64,000 nt of DNA, taken from NCBI RefSeq assembly GCF_954871325.1, contig NC_088776.1, positions 51,850,569-51,914,568 of the forward strand, read 5' to 3'. Position 1 is the stretch's first letter. Each line of letters starts with the position of its first letter. The notes under the pieces are model-generated. The model saw nothing but the letters and a program-made list of their open reading frames with translations, searched no databases and had not been told where the DNA came from. This stretch comes from Gordionus sp. m RMFG-2023 (lineage: Eukaryota; Nematomorpha; Gordioida; Chordodea; Parachordodidae). The translations under genes and the position numbers were made by a program. Below are positions 12,140 through 24,900 of the stretch, piece by piece.

Positions 12140-13715
12140 CAATTCTCAGAATCTGACAAATCTTTAGATTCTTGAACCTCTAGGTCATGAGTAATAATTG
12201 CATTCCCCATTTTGGCCATCTTATAAATATTTCTAAACTTCAGCATTTCTTCGAAAATTTGACTTGAATTTAAATTGTAAAATTCAGATATCCTCGATAT
12301 CTTCCTTAATAATTGATTTTTCTGCCATTCCCTTTGGCGTAAAAAATTATGTTTGATGTAAAAATTTCATTGAATCATCATTAAATCTTTCGTTAAACTG
12401 CATAATAATTAAATCGTGTGCAGCATAAAACACACCTATTTTAAAGCTAAAAAAAATTTCTATATTTAATGATGAAAGTATATATACCTCTCCTTATTGA
12501 AATGTTTGAAGTCTAGAACTTTCAAAATCAAAAGGTAGATTTCTCTCCTTCATAAAATCTTGCGCCTTTGGAAAAACATCCAAAAATTCAGTGTTATTAT
12601 CTATTAGATTAAAAAATAATTAAGACAATAATTTATTTTATACTTCTCAAATTAATCAAGCAATCTTTTGCCAATTGAATTTGATTTATTGCATACCCTA
12701 TATCCTTCGAAATGGTTTGCAATTTTGTACAAGCCAAACTTGTTATCAACAATATTTTATCCAAAACACAAAGTGATAAAATAAAATCAAATTTTTCTAT
12801 TCTAAAGACTATAGCACTAGCGATAGTGGAAGTGGCAGGATCTTCAAAATCCTTTAAATTTGTTAAAGCTGCCCTCAAGGCATCATAAAGTTGAAAAAAA
12901 ATTACAATAGCTTTATATGACGATAGCCAGCTTCTAAATAAAAAAAACATTTAAAATTTAAATAAATAAGGAACTATTACCGAGTGGTATTCTTGACGCG
13001 TAGAAATCGTTGCGATTTTTTCAGATCATTACACTGAAATTTTTTGAGTACCTCATATCTTTTTACACCATTAAAATAGACATAAATCTTATCTAGTATT
13101 CCTAGAACATTTCGAAGTTCTTTAATTGATTGGCATAATTGAACAACGATTATATTTAATCGATGACAATAACACCAAATAAAAGCTGCCTTTGGCCTCT
13201 GCTCTAATCAAGGCTTGCACACCATTGATTCTTTTACTCATGTTTGAGGCGCCATCATAACTTTGCCCAACTAGATATTCAAGGGGTAAATTCATCGAGC
13301 CAAGTCTGGATATTATATTATGCTTTATATCGAGACCTGTGGTATTTCCCGTACAATATATGTCAATCAGTCTTTCAACAGGCTTCGGCGTCTCACTATT
13401 TTCAACATATCTTACTATCAAGCTATTGCTTCTGATTTCGAAACATCGTATGTGCCATCAACTATGATTGAAAAGCACCTGTTAAATGTAATCTCATTTT
13501 AAATTTTTTTTATAACCATATTTTTCATGGTTTCAATGATAATGTTTATGTTATATATGATAATAGGTTTGAATATAATTTCGTTTTTAATCCCTTATTT
13601 TTTTTATCCTTTTTTCTTTCTTCATTTTGCTGTATATACATTTTTAGTATAGGTTCAGAATCTGCAATAAGCTTAATAAGGGCCATCATATTGCCTTCTT
13701 GTTGCCTGTTCCCTC
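12140..13715 (-). pseudogene. hAT transposase relic, ZMYM1-like group
   Basis: Read from right to left, pieces of one transposase follow each other in conserved order with shifts and stops. First comes an EGNMMALIKLIADSEPILKM segment near 13700. FSIIVDGTYDVSKSEAIA follows near 13430, then VRYVENSETPKPVERLIDIY and the hallmark LPLEYLVGQSYDGASNMS (13244-13420). Next are CYCHRLNIIVVQLCQSIKEL (13120-13180) and KDFEDPATSTIASAI near 12820. Last is FYNLNSSQIFEEMLKF near 12270. These are the RNase-H-fold and DUF4371-type blocks of hAT proteins related to ZMYM1. The final hATC block was not seen. Internal stops and frame changes show the copy is inactive. Confidence 0.8.
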
Positions 13716-13794
13716 AGAAGGCTTGGTTACGAGATATTAAATAAAATTTACTAAACATCGACCAAAATTTCCGTCAATATATTAAATTAAATAT

Positions 13795-13938
13795 TAAGTG
13801 GTGGGGGGAGGGTCTTATTATTACATTTAGAAACCAGAAATCACATGATCATGATGGATGTAAAAAAAAGTACCCCCACTCAAATTTACTGAAGCAGTTG
13901 CTTCGGACCCCCTCCCCCCTCGTTGTAGGGGCCCCTGG
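13795..13938. mobile_element. Terminal region of the hAT element, CAGGGGCCCC end
   Basis: Read inward from 13938 on the minus strand, the sequence starts CAGGGGCCCCTACAACGAGG and runs into G-rich then C-rich tracts (GGGTCCGAAGCAACTGC). CAGGGGC ends are typical of hAT elements of the transposase group found just to the left. It is most likely the 5' end of that element; the opposite end was not found. Confidence 0.55.
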
Positions 13939-15857
13939 AAGTACCAATAGTTAGAGTTGTCAAAATATATAATTTATTATATTAGGAAATTAGTCTAAGT
14001 ATGTCAGAAATTAGGCGAAGCATCTATAACATTTTAACATTATTAACCATATTTAACCTTTTATACCATAGTTTGCATTTAGCTAGTAATATATCAAGAA
14101 ATATTTTAACTTCCTCACAATAAAAATCTGCCAAATATTTGTTTTTTCTTTATCAAGATTTGAAATAGATTCGGAAAGATTCTGTGGTAATAATATTTGT
14201 AAAGTGTTTCCTACCTGATTAATCAAGAAACTTCCATTCAGAGTGACAAAAGTATCCAAGAGGGAGATATATTTATAATATTCTGATTGGATAAATTAGT
14301 AGGAGCGATGGGTCGAAGTAGACAAAATTAAATTCATGGAGCTATGATTTTGATTAAATAATGACATAATTTATGAAATTCATCATTTATATTTGTCTTA
14401 ATTTCCTTAAGATCCAATATAATGCTTTCAGCTATTCGCATAATCTTAATCGAACCGATAATTTTTTTGTGAAATGTTTAAGTTAAGTTTTTCAATGAAA
14501 AGGTTTCAAATGATTTGATGGGAAATTTAATATGGTATATATATATAAAGCTAAGGAAAATTTAGAATGATATTCATAGAATAAATTAGTAATTATTTAT
14601 TTATGTGAATGTGATAAATAAATGCAAATTGGAATATATATGCTATAAGAGGTAGGAATCAGTAATATTTTTGAAAAATATTTTAGCCTATATCTAAATT
14701 TTTTGGCTTGGGGGGTATTCCCCCTTCCTTACCCCTGTTGAGTATGCGCCTGCTACAATTGTTCAAGTTTTGTTTGGATAACATTATAAAATTATTGGAT
14801 TTTATTTTCTGTTCTGATCTGCTGAAGAGAATTAGTTTAGTTTTAATAGAATCTTTATACCATATTTATATCTATCTATTAGTTTTTTGCAAAATATTTT
14901 TTATATTTTTATAAAATTTAATTTTCGAATAGAATATTTGACAAATCGAATCGAATGATTTTATTATTTGTACAAGACAATTTTAATATTTTATAAAAGT
15001 TGATTTGGGTTTACAAATTTCGAAAATATAAATTTCAAAATTATATAATAAAAGCTACTTAGCTACAATTAAAAAAAAGGTAGCGCGCTAACTATAGCCA
15101 CCAAAAAAGATAGTGCCGCAACTTCGTCCCCTACTAAAATATTTATTAGTTGCAAATTTTTCCAATTGTTTGTTTCGTACCCCAATCAAATTGCAAAATG
15201 TAAGATTGGTCATATTGAAGATAAAATATAAGATGAACTTAGTGATAAAATCAGAACCATTATCCAATTTTGAATTACCCCTACAACCTCAAACTTTATT
15301 TGAATTGTTTTATTATGAAAATTTTGTTGTTAAAATAGATTATGATAAATAGTGTTAGAATTGAACTCGAAATATTATATTAACATGACTATTTAATTTA
15401 GCTTCTGTGAATTTATATTTTTTTAGCTTATATTTGTTGAAAAAGGCAATTTTCTTCATCTAAGAATACCACTTAAAAATATTTTTTTATTATTTGATTA
15501 ATAATAATAAACAATCAAATATGCTTGTGCTCATGAAAGTACATATAAATTAATATAAACATTTTAAACACGCGAAATAGGAACTATAAATCATTAAAAT
15601 TTAAAAATCACATTGAATCGTCGTGTTATTATAATATATGAGTATATCCTAATATGCATAATCACGGGATTAAGTTAAAATTATTTAAAGATATATCGAG
15701 AACCATTCCACATTCTATGTCAAATTTTATTTGATATTTACCAAGAAATAATTATTGTATTCTGATAACGCGGTTGATTAGATTTTGGTATTTTCAGGAA
15801 TTGTTAGTGTTGTATTACAGATAAAAATTAAAACTATTTTATATAATTATTTCATTT
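13939..15857. other. A+T-rich DNA 3' of the methionine adenosyltransferase gene
   Basis: No coding exon was recognised. A plus-strand open frame at 15113-15352 begins in a non-A+T patch but has no family resemblance and no supported start. On the minus strand AATAAA at 15726-15731 (TTTATT on plus) lies about 130 bp past the distal stop codon of the methionine adenosyltransferase gene and could be its poly(A) signal. Confidence 0.35.
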
Positions 15858-15957
15858 CTACAGCAAAATTTTTGGCTTTTCCCAAATGTATTCCGGTTTG
15901 CCAAAATGCCCGTAAGTAGCGGTGTGAAAGTATATTGGTCTTTTTAAATCGAGTACT
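15858..15957 (-). CDS. Distal alternative last exon of methionine adenosyltransferase
   Basis: The acceptor (ttcacag) is followed by one base that completes an Arg codon, then 32 codons and TAG. The peptide runs [19 protein letters not shown] and ends EKPKILL. It keeps the family's RPIY...YGHFG core and the spacing between them. The phase fits the upstream exon at 22479-22612 exactly. It lies 3.4 kb beyond the proximal alternative. With only about half of its residues shared with the other last exon, it is a diverged duplicate exon. Confidence 0.85.
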
Positions 15958-18900
15958 CTGTGAAAAAATAATATTATATCAATTAAACCAAATCATATGA
16001 ATAGGATTAGAATAACGACTAAACTATGGCAAATTATCCGATCCGAACTTTGAACTCATGATTCATGATACATATCTGTCCGTGAAAATCAGAAGTCTGC
16101 CCGGGTTGGACAAAAAGTATTTTGCAATTTTTTTCTTAAAAAATTATTACCAACTAGGCCGAAAAAACAGATGATCAAACTTGAGTCCGGAGTGCAGACC
16201 CGTACAAGATCAGCCTTCTTGAGATGCGCGTCTTTCAAAAAAGACCGAATAATTTTTTTTACAATTTTTATGATCAAATTTTATTGTTAAAAAAAGTGAA
16301 TATCTTTACCAAATATTTTTTACATATTTTTCAAAAATTGTATTTTTCTATTTAAAAAAGAAAACAAGGAGTCGCGTTCCAAGTTTAGCGTCTTTGGGAC
16401 GTATCCCGTCCTAAAAATTAAAAATTGGATGGGACGGAAGTTTGATCATCATTACCGAAAAATCGGATCAACAATTTCAGCGAGCCGCGGATATCGAAGT
16501 GAAAAAGCGTATATTCGATATTTGCAAAGCCCTGATGTTCGGGAGGGTTAACTCGCTTAAAAACTCTTTATCAGCTGATTTCCTAAAAATAAGCATATTT
16601 GGGTTAGGACCATTGTTATTTTTGAAAAAAATGGACGTGCATGCCACCTAGAATAATTTTTCAATATAGGCCATTTACCGATAAATGCCACCTGCTCTAG
16701 TTATGAGTGGTATGATGACAAGGTTAATGTTTTTTCAAAATATAACCCGTTTTTATCAAGTGTCCGATATCGCAACATCTTCATTTTTTTTGAGCTGATT
16801 TAATATATGTAATTTAATTTTTTTTTTCACACTTGTTGACTAATCTTCCTTTTTTTACATATTTATTAGCTGTTATATTTTATTTCATATATCGTCAGTT
16901 AAGTATTTTAGTGTTCTATATGCATATTTTTTGCAAAATGCATTTTCTTCGATAAATCAAATCCTTTAGCCTATTAAAAATTAAGATTTTCGCCAAAATA
17001 CTATTACTTAAATCTCGAGATTCCGCTAATAGATGTCCAAACCTTTCTACCATCTATGAGCAAAATCTCCAAGTTTGCGTAATATCTTATGGCAAAAATC
17101 TTGGGCCAGCCATTTAACAAACAAAGTAGATTTAACCTTCAAATAAAATTTTTTGATTTGCATAAGTCCATTTTGGTTTAAAAAAATAAAATAAGAAGAG
17201 GAATTAATCGTATATAACAGTAATCTTATTGTTTAAAAATAAATTCAAGGATTCCCTTTTATTATATACCTCATTCATTCTATACACGGCTTAAATTTAA
17301 TTAAAATAATAAGCATCCATTCCTTTTTTGTCAATTCATTTTTTTTAAACAACACCTGTTTGTTGGGTTATAAAAATTTACAATCTCATAAATATAAAAT
17401 AAATGGCATGTTAACAGCACATATATTATAATGAATTTCTAACTCATTTCTCTTACAAAATATTAAGTGCAACCAACGTTTTAGGTAATCTGTTCTATAA
17501 AATAAAATAGTTATATAAAGCATTTTCACCCAAGTGGATTGTCTTTTTAAAATTATTATATTATTCAGCTTGATACACATTTTTGTAGCAGATATTCATC
17601 GCACAACTAATTAAATTGAATGAAAAAGACAACAGAACTTAAAATAGATATTTGGGTCCAACTTAATTAGGACTGTGGCGAGATTTAATATCGGATCGGC
17701 GCCGATATTTAGCGTTTTCAAAAAATATTGGATCTGGTTGATCTTTTTTAAAAACCCGTCCGATCCGATATTTTTTTATTGTTTATTTTATAATTGTATA
17801 TATAATTAATTTTATAAATAATTTCATAATAATGTTTAGAATTTTACACCATTTCTGCAAAAAGAAAAAGATTTTAACATATCTAACGAGTTACATTCAG
17901 TTAGTGTAAACGGTTCGATTTAACCAATCTTAAAAACGATTAACTCAAAATTTGGCCAAGAGTAAATTTCCCATGCTTAATAATTTTTCCCACAAATATC
18001 CGAAAGGTTTGAACTTCTATTGGTAATATTTCGAGGTATAGGTTAAGTATATTTTGGTTAAATTTTTGATTTGCCCTTTTTAAAAATCGGCTAAATGAAG
18101 CTGTTTAACAACACACTACATTCATCCATAAACATTGCAAATATTTTAAATGAGAATATTAACTTATGAAAAATAAAATAAAATACACTTAATCATACGT
18201 GAAAGTTAGTTTTTTTAAAGTAGAAAATATTGATATATTCATGACATTATACAAAGATAGAGGGTAAATAGAAATCTATATAAATATCGGATCGGATCGG
18301 TGATAAATTTGTGGATCGGTAAGCCCTAAACTCAATATATCAGAAATTGACAAAAAATCTCAATAGATTAAAATTTAGATATGAGAAAATAATTAGGTTT
18401 AAAATGTTAATTATCTTAAAATGCTTATAAGAAAACTGCATTACTTTTTGTTTGCTGGAGAGAAAGGTGAAAATCCCTAATAAATTTTATTTTCATATAT
18501 ATATAACCATTGCGTAAAACGGGAATTAATTCAAAAAAATACACATCTCCCAAATAACAATAATTTATAAGCAAAATTATATAAATTAGATTTTATAATA
18601 TCTTGTGTGTGTGTGTGTTTAGTTATATATAACATCAATAAAAAATATTTTAGAACATAACGTAATACTTCTTGTACTGCATTTAGCGTTGTAAACTCAA
18701 TATTAGAAATAATCATATAATATAATGAGGACAGTAAATTATGGATGGTGCTCGATGATTAAAGTATTGATTATATGCCAACGTAATTGGGGGGGGGGGA
18801 GATGACTCAAAATATTCAATTAGAAAAAATGTTTTTTTTAAATAACATCCCTCCAACAAGCAATAAATTTTTTTCAATGTTCAATAAAATTATTAACCAT

Positions 18901-21900
18901 ACAAAATTTTTCAAAAAGAATAATATAATAAATATAGGGAAATATTCAAAAAGTCAATTCACTGGGATCATTTAAAATGTTATAGACTATATGGGATCAA
19001 ATCATAATCTCCCAAAAATATTTTATATTCAATAAAGAAATTTTTTTTAAAATCATTGGGCAATTTGTTTTATTTTTGTATATAAAAAATTTTTGCGCGG
19101 AAAAATTTCATGGGGGAAGTTATTTTGGAAGGATAATTTTTATGAAAATTTTCATTATCTTGTAGTTTATTTAAAAAAATAGATAATTGAAGCCAGATTA
19201 ATAATATATACTGGATAATTTATATAATACATAATAATCAATGTGAATAATAGTGTTATATTCCCATAATTACTTTAAAAAAATAATTTTAAGCTTTAAA
19301 TGTGATTGGTTTGATTTTAATTCGTCAGTTTTTTAGAAATTTCCCAAGGAAATTCTTTGGAACCAAAGTGTCCGAATTTACTGGTAGCGTGGTATATGGG
19401 TCTGGATAGATTTAGTTCTCTGTAGTTAATTTATTTAAAGAAATTTAAATGATTTATTTATTTAAATCATTTTGGTTTTAAAAAATTAAACTTTACTTTT
19501 AGTAAGCAAGAACAATAGAGCCTAAATAAAACTCCTTAAAAGTAAAGTTTTCAAAAACAGCTGTGGCAGACAATTTGTCGAAGAGTAAAAAAATATGATA
19601 TGAGATATCTCAAGTTTGTTAGTAGTTATTTTTATTGGCGTTAGTGTGATGCGCATGTTTTAAAAGCATAATTAATATAATATTTTTAAATAACAAGTTA
19701 GAAATTTCAAACAGGCGATAAAAAAAGTGCAATATTTTCGTGAGTTAGGGTGAGCCACGTGATGGAATAAAAGTTAAGATTTCGTAGATCAGGAAAAGGG
19801 GATCAATAATACTTATCGCGATAATGAATGTCGATTTCTCATTATTTAAGAAAGTATCATTTTTTGTTGATTTATGTCACCATTAATATTTAAATAAACT
19901 AAATTTATTTTATATATAAAATAATGACGATATGTTAAGTCTGAAAAAGGTTATCAATCCATATATTGGTGGGGGAGAAATTTTTTTGCTTTAAAAAACA
20001 CGAACCAGCATTTCATCAATTTACAGGCTTTTGATGATCGTTAGGCATTGAGGTAAGGATTCATTTATTTAAGGTTTCTCCGAAAGTGTGCTGTATAAGA
20101 TTTCGACTAAAAATAGAGCAATTGCACAACTATAGTCCGTACTGATTACAAGGTATAGATCAAGACCCAAATGCGAAAAGAAACAGATTGATTTCCTTTT
20201 TTCATCCCCAACGTAAAATTACTCACAATATTTTATTTTTTTTAAAGTATAATCAAGTATAAAGAGCGTCATGCTCCCCAAAAAAATTGGTCTTGAAGAA
20301 TTCATATTTTAATTGATGGCAGCAGATAAGTAAATAGAGGGTATCATAGATATCAACTTGGATATTATTTTCGAAACGTCTCTCGCGTTTATTTTTCGAC
20401 ACAATTCCCTCTTTATTTTTTCGTGGTAAATGACCTTCACAAATCGATTTTATTTGTGTGAAATTTAAATTTAATTATATCAATAGTTTTCTATACTCCT
20501 AAGCACCCAAAATCAATATAAATATAAAACAGTAAAATAAATATCTATTAAAACCTATCATTTATTATTGTAAGGTTTTATTTAAACTCCATTTCGAACA
20601 CTGTGTATCGACAAATACATGTCATTTCGACCAAGAAGTTGGAACTTGAGGTCTGCATTGGGCGGGGTTTCGGCCCGCCCGCCCACGTCCGCACATCTAA
20701 GTGGGCATGGAAAAAAAATTTAAGAACGGGCAGGCGGGCGGGTTAAAAGATTTTCTAAACTATGGGAAGATGGAAATTTAAGCAATGGGCGAATGGGCTA
20801 AAAAATATTAATATCATTTAAGTAAATATTAATAAAAAAAATGGTTCTTATGAACTTTTTGGATAATAAATATTAAAATGTCCTTTTTTGGTATCATTAA
20901 AACTCTTTTGTATATTTAAAACTACTTTGGTGGAAACAACAAGAGATTTTTCAGAGCTATCAAGATTAGCAAGAAAAATATTGGCAATTCCTGCAACTAG
21001 TGCTTCTTCTGAAAAAGAATTTAGCATAGCTGGAGTTTTTAGAACAAAGAAGAATGTGTTTGAATCCAGAAAGTCGATTCATTTTTATTTTCGCATTATA
21101 ATTACATATAATATCTTTATATTTTTTCATAAGTATTTTATTTGATCAAATAAATTATCCATACATAATTTAAATTGAATATTTTTTTAAGAGTAATTTC
21201 CATAATTATAAAACTTCTTGTAGAGGTGTAATGCTGAAATAGTTTTATTAGATACTTAAAAAATTAATGGCCATAATTAAATTTTATAATAGCGGGTTTG
21301 GGTTAAAATTTTTATAAATAGTGGATGGTTGGTAAAAAATTTTAGACTAATGGGCCGGCGGGTAAGGAATTTTAAACTAATGCGCGGGCGGGTGTATTTT
21401 TTGACAAGTATGAGCGGGCTGGAAGCGGGCTAAATTTTTTTAAATATTAAGTGGGCAGGCTTATGGTTCAAAAACCAGCCCAATGCAGACCTCTAGTTGG
21501 AACTATACAATAATCAAGATATAAATCTATTAATATAAGGAGATGAGTATTTCGCCTTTTATTTAATTCTTTAGTAATCTCGCCTCTTCATAATTATATA
21601 ATGATTATGTGATATCTTTTTTTCAGTAGCAAAAAATGTTAATGGCGTGTAACAAATAGATGGTGTGGGGTTAGTAATAATTACCAGGAAAGGTGAAAAA
21701 TAAAAGGTTTTTTTATAGCAATCTAAAATTGTTGATTTTTTTTTAATAGCAGCAAAAAAAATTATTAAATATTACTGGCAAAATTATAAGCATTTTTGAA
21801 AAAAAATAAATAAATAGCACTAATGAAACAATTAAATGATCGAATTTGGGCTTATCAGGAAATTAGTATTTAAAAATTATCATAGATAACAAGTTAATAT

Positions 21901-24900
21901 TAAATATGTAAATTAGACCCATATATTTCGCAACTAATGATGCGTTAAATTATTACATATCAAAATATAAAATCGAATTTCGGCCGATCACACTGCAAAA
22001 TCACTCATTTTAAAGATAGGTTATTTTTTGTAGAAATATATTTATAGGTCCTCTGCCATCGCCTAATTTTAAAAAGGTCACTTAAGAGGTTTCGCGGTAT
22101 GACCGATGGATTGCTTTTGCGTTTATTTAAAGAACGATATGTTAGGAGATAAAAAAACAATTTTTTTTAAAAAAAAAGGTGGTCATAATTTCATGGTTGA
22201 AGCAATATATATAAATAAAGAATTTCCTTTTTTTTCCTGATAAGCCAAAAATAATAGATAATCATAACTATTTTTTTATAGATTTTGACCCAAAAACATT
22301 TCCAATCTTCTATTATGATCCCTAAAGCTTGATGTGACCTAAGATTAATTCCATGAGATTTTTTGATCACCCAATTCAAATAACGACTCATTTTTTAAAT
22401 TATCGTAATGTTAGTATTATTAACATTTCATCTTCAACACCTAATTAATGCCGAATTTATTTTATTATTTTCCCTAACCTGATAATGTTGCCTGGCCTAA
22501 GATCAAAATTTCTCTTGACAATCTCCAGCAAATCGGAGTCGGATTTTTTAGATGTCCCGAAAGAAAAGACGGTTATAGAGAGAGGTTCGGCGATTCCTAT
22601 GGCGTAAGAAACCTGAAAAATTTTAAGGCATATAAGTAATAGAATTGCAACAATCAAGTGGCCATATAATAATTAAAAATATATATTAAATCTAATAAGC
22701 TAATCAAAGGATTATCAGCTAAGGGGTTATTAAATTCAAGACATTGATTGTGCTATAAAAAACATATATATTCAAACCTGAACAAGCACCCTTTTACAAA
22801 GTCCGGCTTTGACCAGCGATAAGGCTACCCACCTGGCAGCATAAGCAGCAGATCGGTCCACTTTGGTGTAGTCTTTGCCCGAGAATGCCCCACCTCCGTG
22901 GGCACCCCATCCCCCGTATGTGTCTACTATTATTTTACGACCAGTCAGGCCGGCGTCGGCCTTGAAAATAAAAGAATTTAATTATAGTTAATAGTGCTGT
23001 AAAGTAACGTCGGTGAACGTCGTTACCTTTTTGAGGAAAAGGAACTTCATCCATTACTTATTACAAAAGGTAACGAGTAACGCATTTCTTTTTTTAAGTA
23101 ACTGTAACGCAAAACGTTACATTAAATTTTTTCATAAAAAATATGGAAAAAATATTTTTTAAATTTTATAAATAATTTAAGACGAGTCTTTAATTCAGAT
23201 CAACTATAAAAATTCTTTATTTTTATTTTATTTATCATATTTTTGTTGTTGAATTTTATACAGTCAAAATTGTTAATCTAATTAATATTGAATCAATCAA
23301 GGTATATGTTAATTTTATATTCTTAAATATTATAGTATATTTTATAAATAATATAAGTCAATAGTACTTATTTAAGTGATGATGATTTTATTCTGCCCTA
23401 CTATCCCCATTATGAAACATTTTTTACACTTCTTACTCAAAAATTTTGAAAATGTCGAGTGGAGCACTCCAATTGGCAATATATTTATATAAATCCTACC
23501 ATAGGTCCCCCCAAAATAAATTCACCCGCTGGATTGATTCTCAAAATAGTCTGCTGATCAAGAAGACGATCCGGGATTACCACTTTAATTACGAGCTCCG
23601 TGACGTCATGTCGAACTTTCTCCAATGAAGTTGCGTTATCGTGCTGGCAGGAAACGACTACGGTGTGGACGCGACGCGGAACGCAAGATCCGGCTTGCAA
23701 AGAGTACTCTATAGTGACCTGACGAAATGTCCGATTAGATAATATAATTAATTAGATAATAATATAATTGTAGTTAGGTGAAAAGAGGCCTCCATTAAAT
23801 ATAATTTATATTTTTCATAAAAGGGATATTAAATATGCCGTGAAGATAAATAGCACGAGTAATAAGTGTTCCACAATCCGAAATTCGGTAGATGATTCAT
23901 TTGATTTATAAAATTAAACTAAATGAAGGCAGTTTACTATTTTTTGTTTCGAATTGTGGGGCGCACTAAATAAAATGTCAAATATTAGAAACGCTTAAAA
24001 CTGAATAAAAATCTAAGATAAACATTCTTTAAAAAAAATTCAATATATTCTTAAAACGTGATTGAAGAAGTTAGATAATAAAATTAAAAAGGTAGCAAAA
24101 AACTAAAAAAAAAAATTTTTTCTTTATCTGAAGGGTAAAAATATTTTTTTTTATTTATCTGAAGGGTAAAAATATATCGTAGAAAATGATAATAAAAAAC
24201 AAAAATAAACGTGAAATATTTACCAAGATCAATGTAATTTTAATTTTTAAAAACAACATTAGAGAATATTTCATTAGGGCTGGGAATTTTTTTTAAAAAA
24301 AAAATTTGTATCTCATGCTAATATGTAAATAAAATTGATGTTTATTAATTAGTATAGCAAGAACGATGACCTGTGATTTATATTTCTTCTTTTAAATCAA
24401 AAACAATTTTGGTAGAAAACAATTATAATAATTATTATATCATATCAATGAATACGCCATGCAAATTAAAATAGAAGAAAAAATTAATTCAGCTTTTGAT
24501 TCAAAAATTATGATTAGTGAAGGAAAATCAGGACGAGCTCCACAATCTAAAAAAAAATCAAAATGTGGTTAGCAGCATTCAGATCGAGTTAATAACCCCA
24601 AATGAAATCTAGTTACTCCTTTTATTTGATAAGATCTTTATAAAAACCAGTTTTATTACTTGTGCCTTGGAATCGGGTCGAGACCATTTGAGGGTTCCGT
24701 TCCGGCGTAACTCGGAAAGCTTTTTGTTCAAGTTGTGGGCGAGCACGAGTGTGAGGGGCATGCATTCCTCCGTTTCGTCTAAAAAGTATTTAATTAAGTC
24801 ACTTGATAAAGAAAATATTTTCTTCTAAAAAACACCGAAAATATTTCAATTTATAAAAACACCTAGCTAATAAAGTAATCATAATAATTTAAAAGGGATG

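Larger units (their letters stand above)
15958..19316. other. Sequence between the two alternative last exons, repeat-rich
   Basis: This holds a small-element copy (16970-17120), a 661-bp hAT-like element (17668-18328) and a TG dinucleotide run near 18604. A G-run sits at 18788. GC-richer patches at 16088-16240 and 16375-16570 contain short open frames on both strands that resemble no known family; they may be ends of an unrecognised repeat. Confidence 0.4.
19420..22478. other. Intron of the methionine adenosyltransferase gene
   Basis: This lies between exon 22479-22612 and the proximal last exon. It contains the 850-bp hAT-derived element at 20646-21495. The rest is A+T-rich with no other exon recognised. 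Confidence 0.6.

Noticed and set aside
13244-13502. Plus-strand open frames overlapping the hAT relic
   Set aside because: The minus strand here encodes the clearly conserved GQSYDGASNMS block; the plus frames are its shadows.
15113-15352. 79-codon plus-strand frame 3' of the methionine adenosyltransferase gene
   Set aside because: No supported start (begins at GTG), no recognisable domain, Lys/Asn/Phe-rich; it may be repeat-derived but this cannot be shown.
16375-16651. GC-richer stretch with open frames on both strands between the alternative last exons
   Set aside because: Frames resemble no known protein and are short; kept only as an unclassified patch in the description of that interval.
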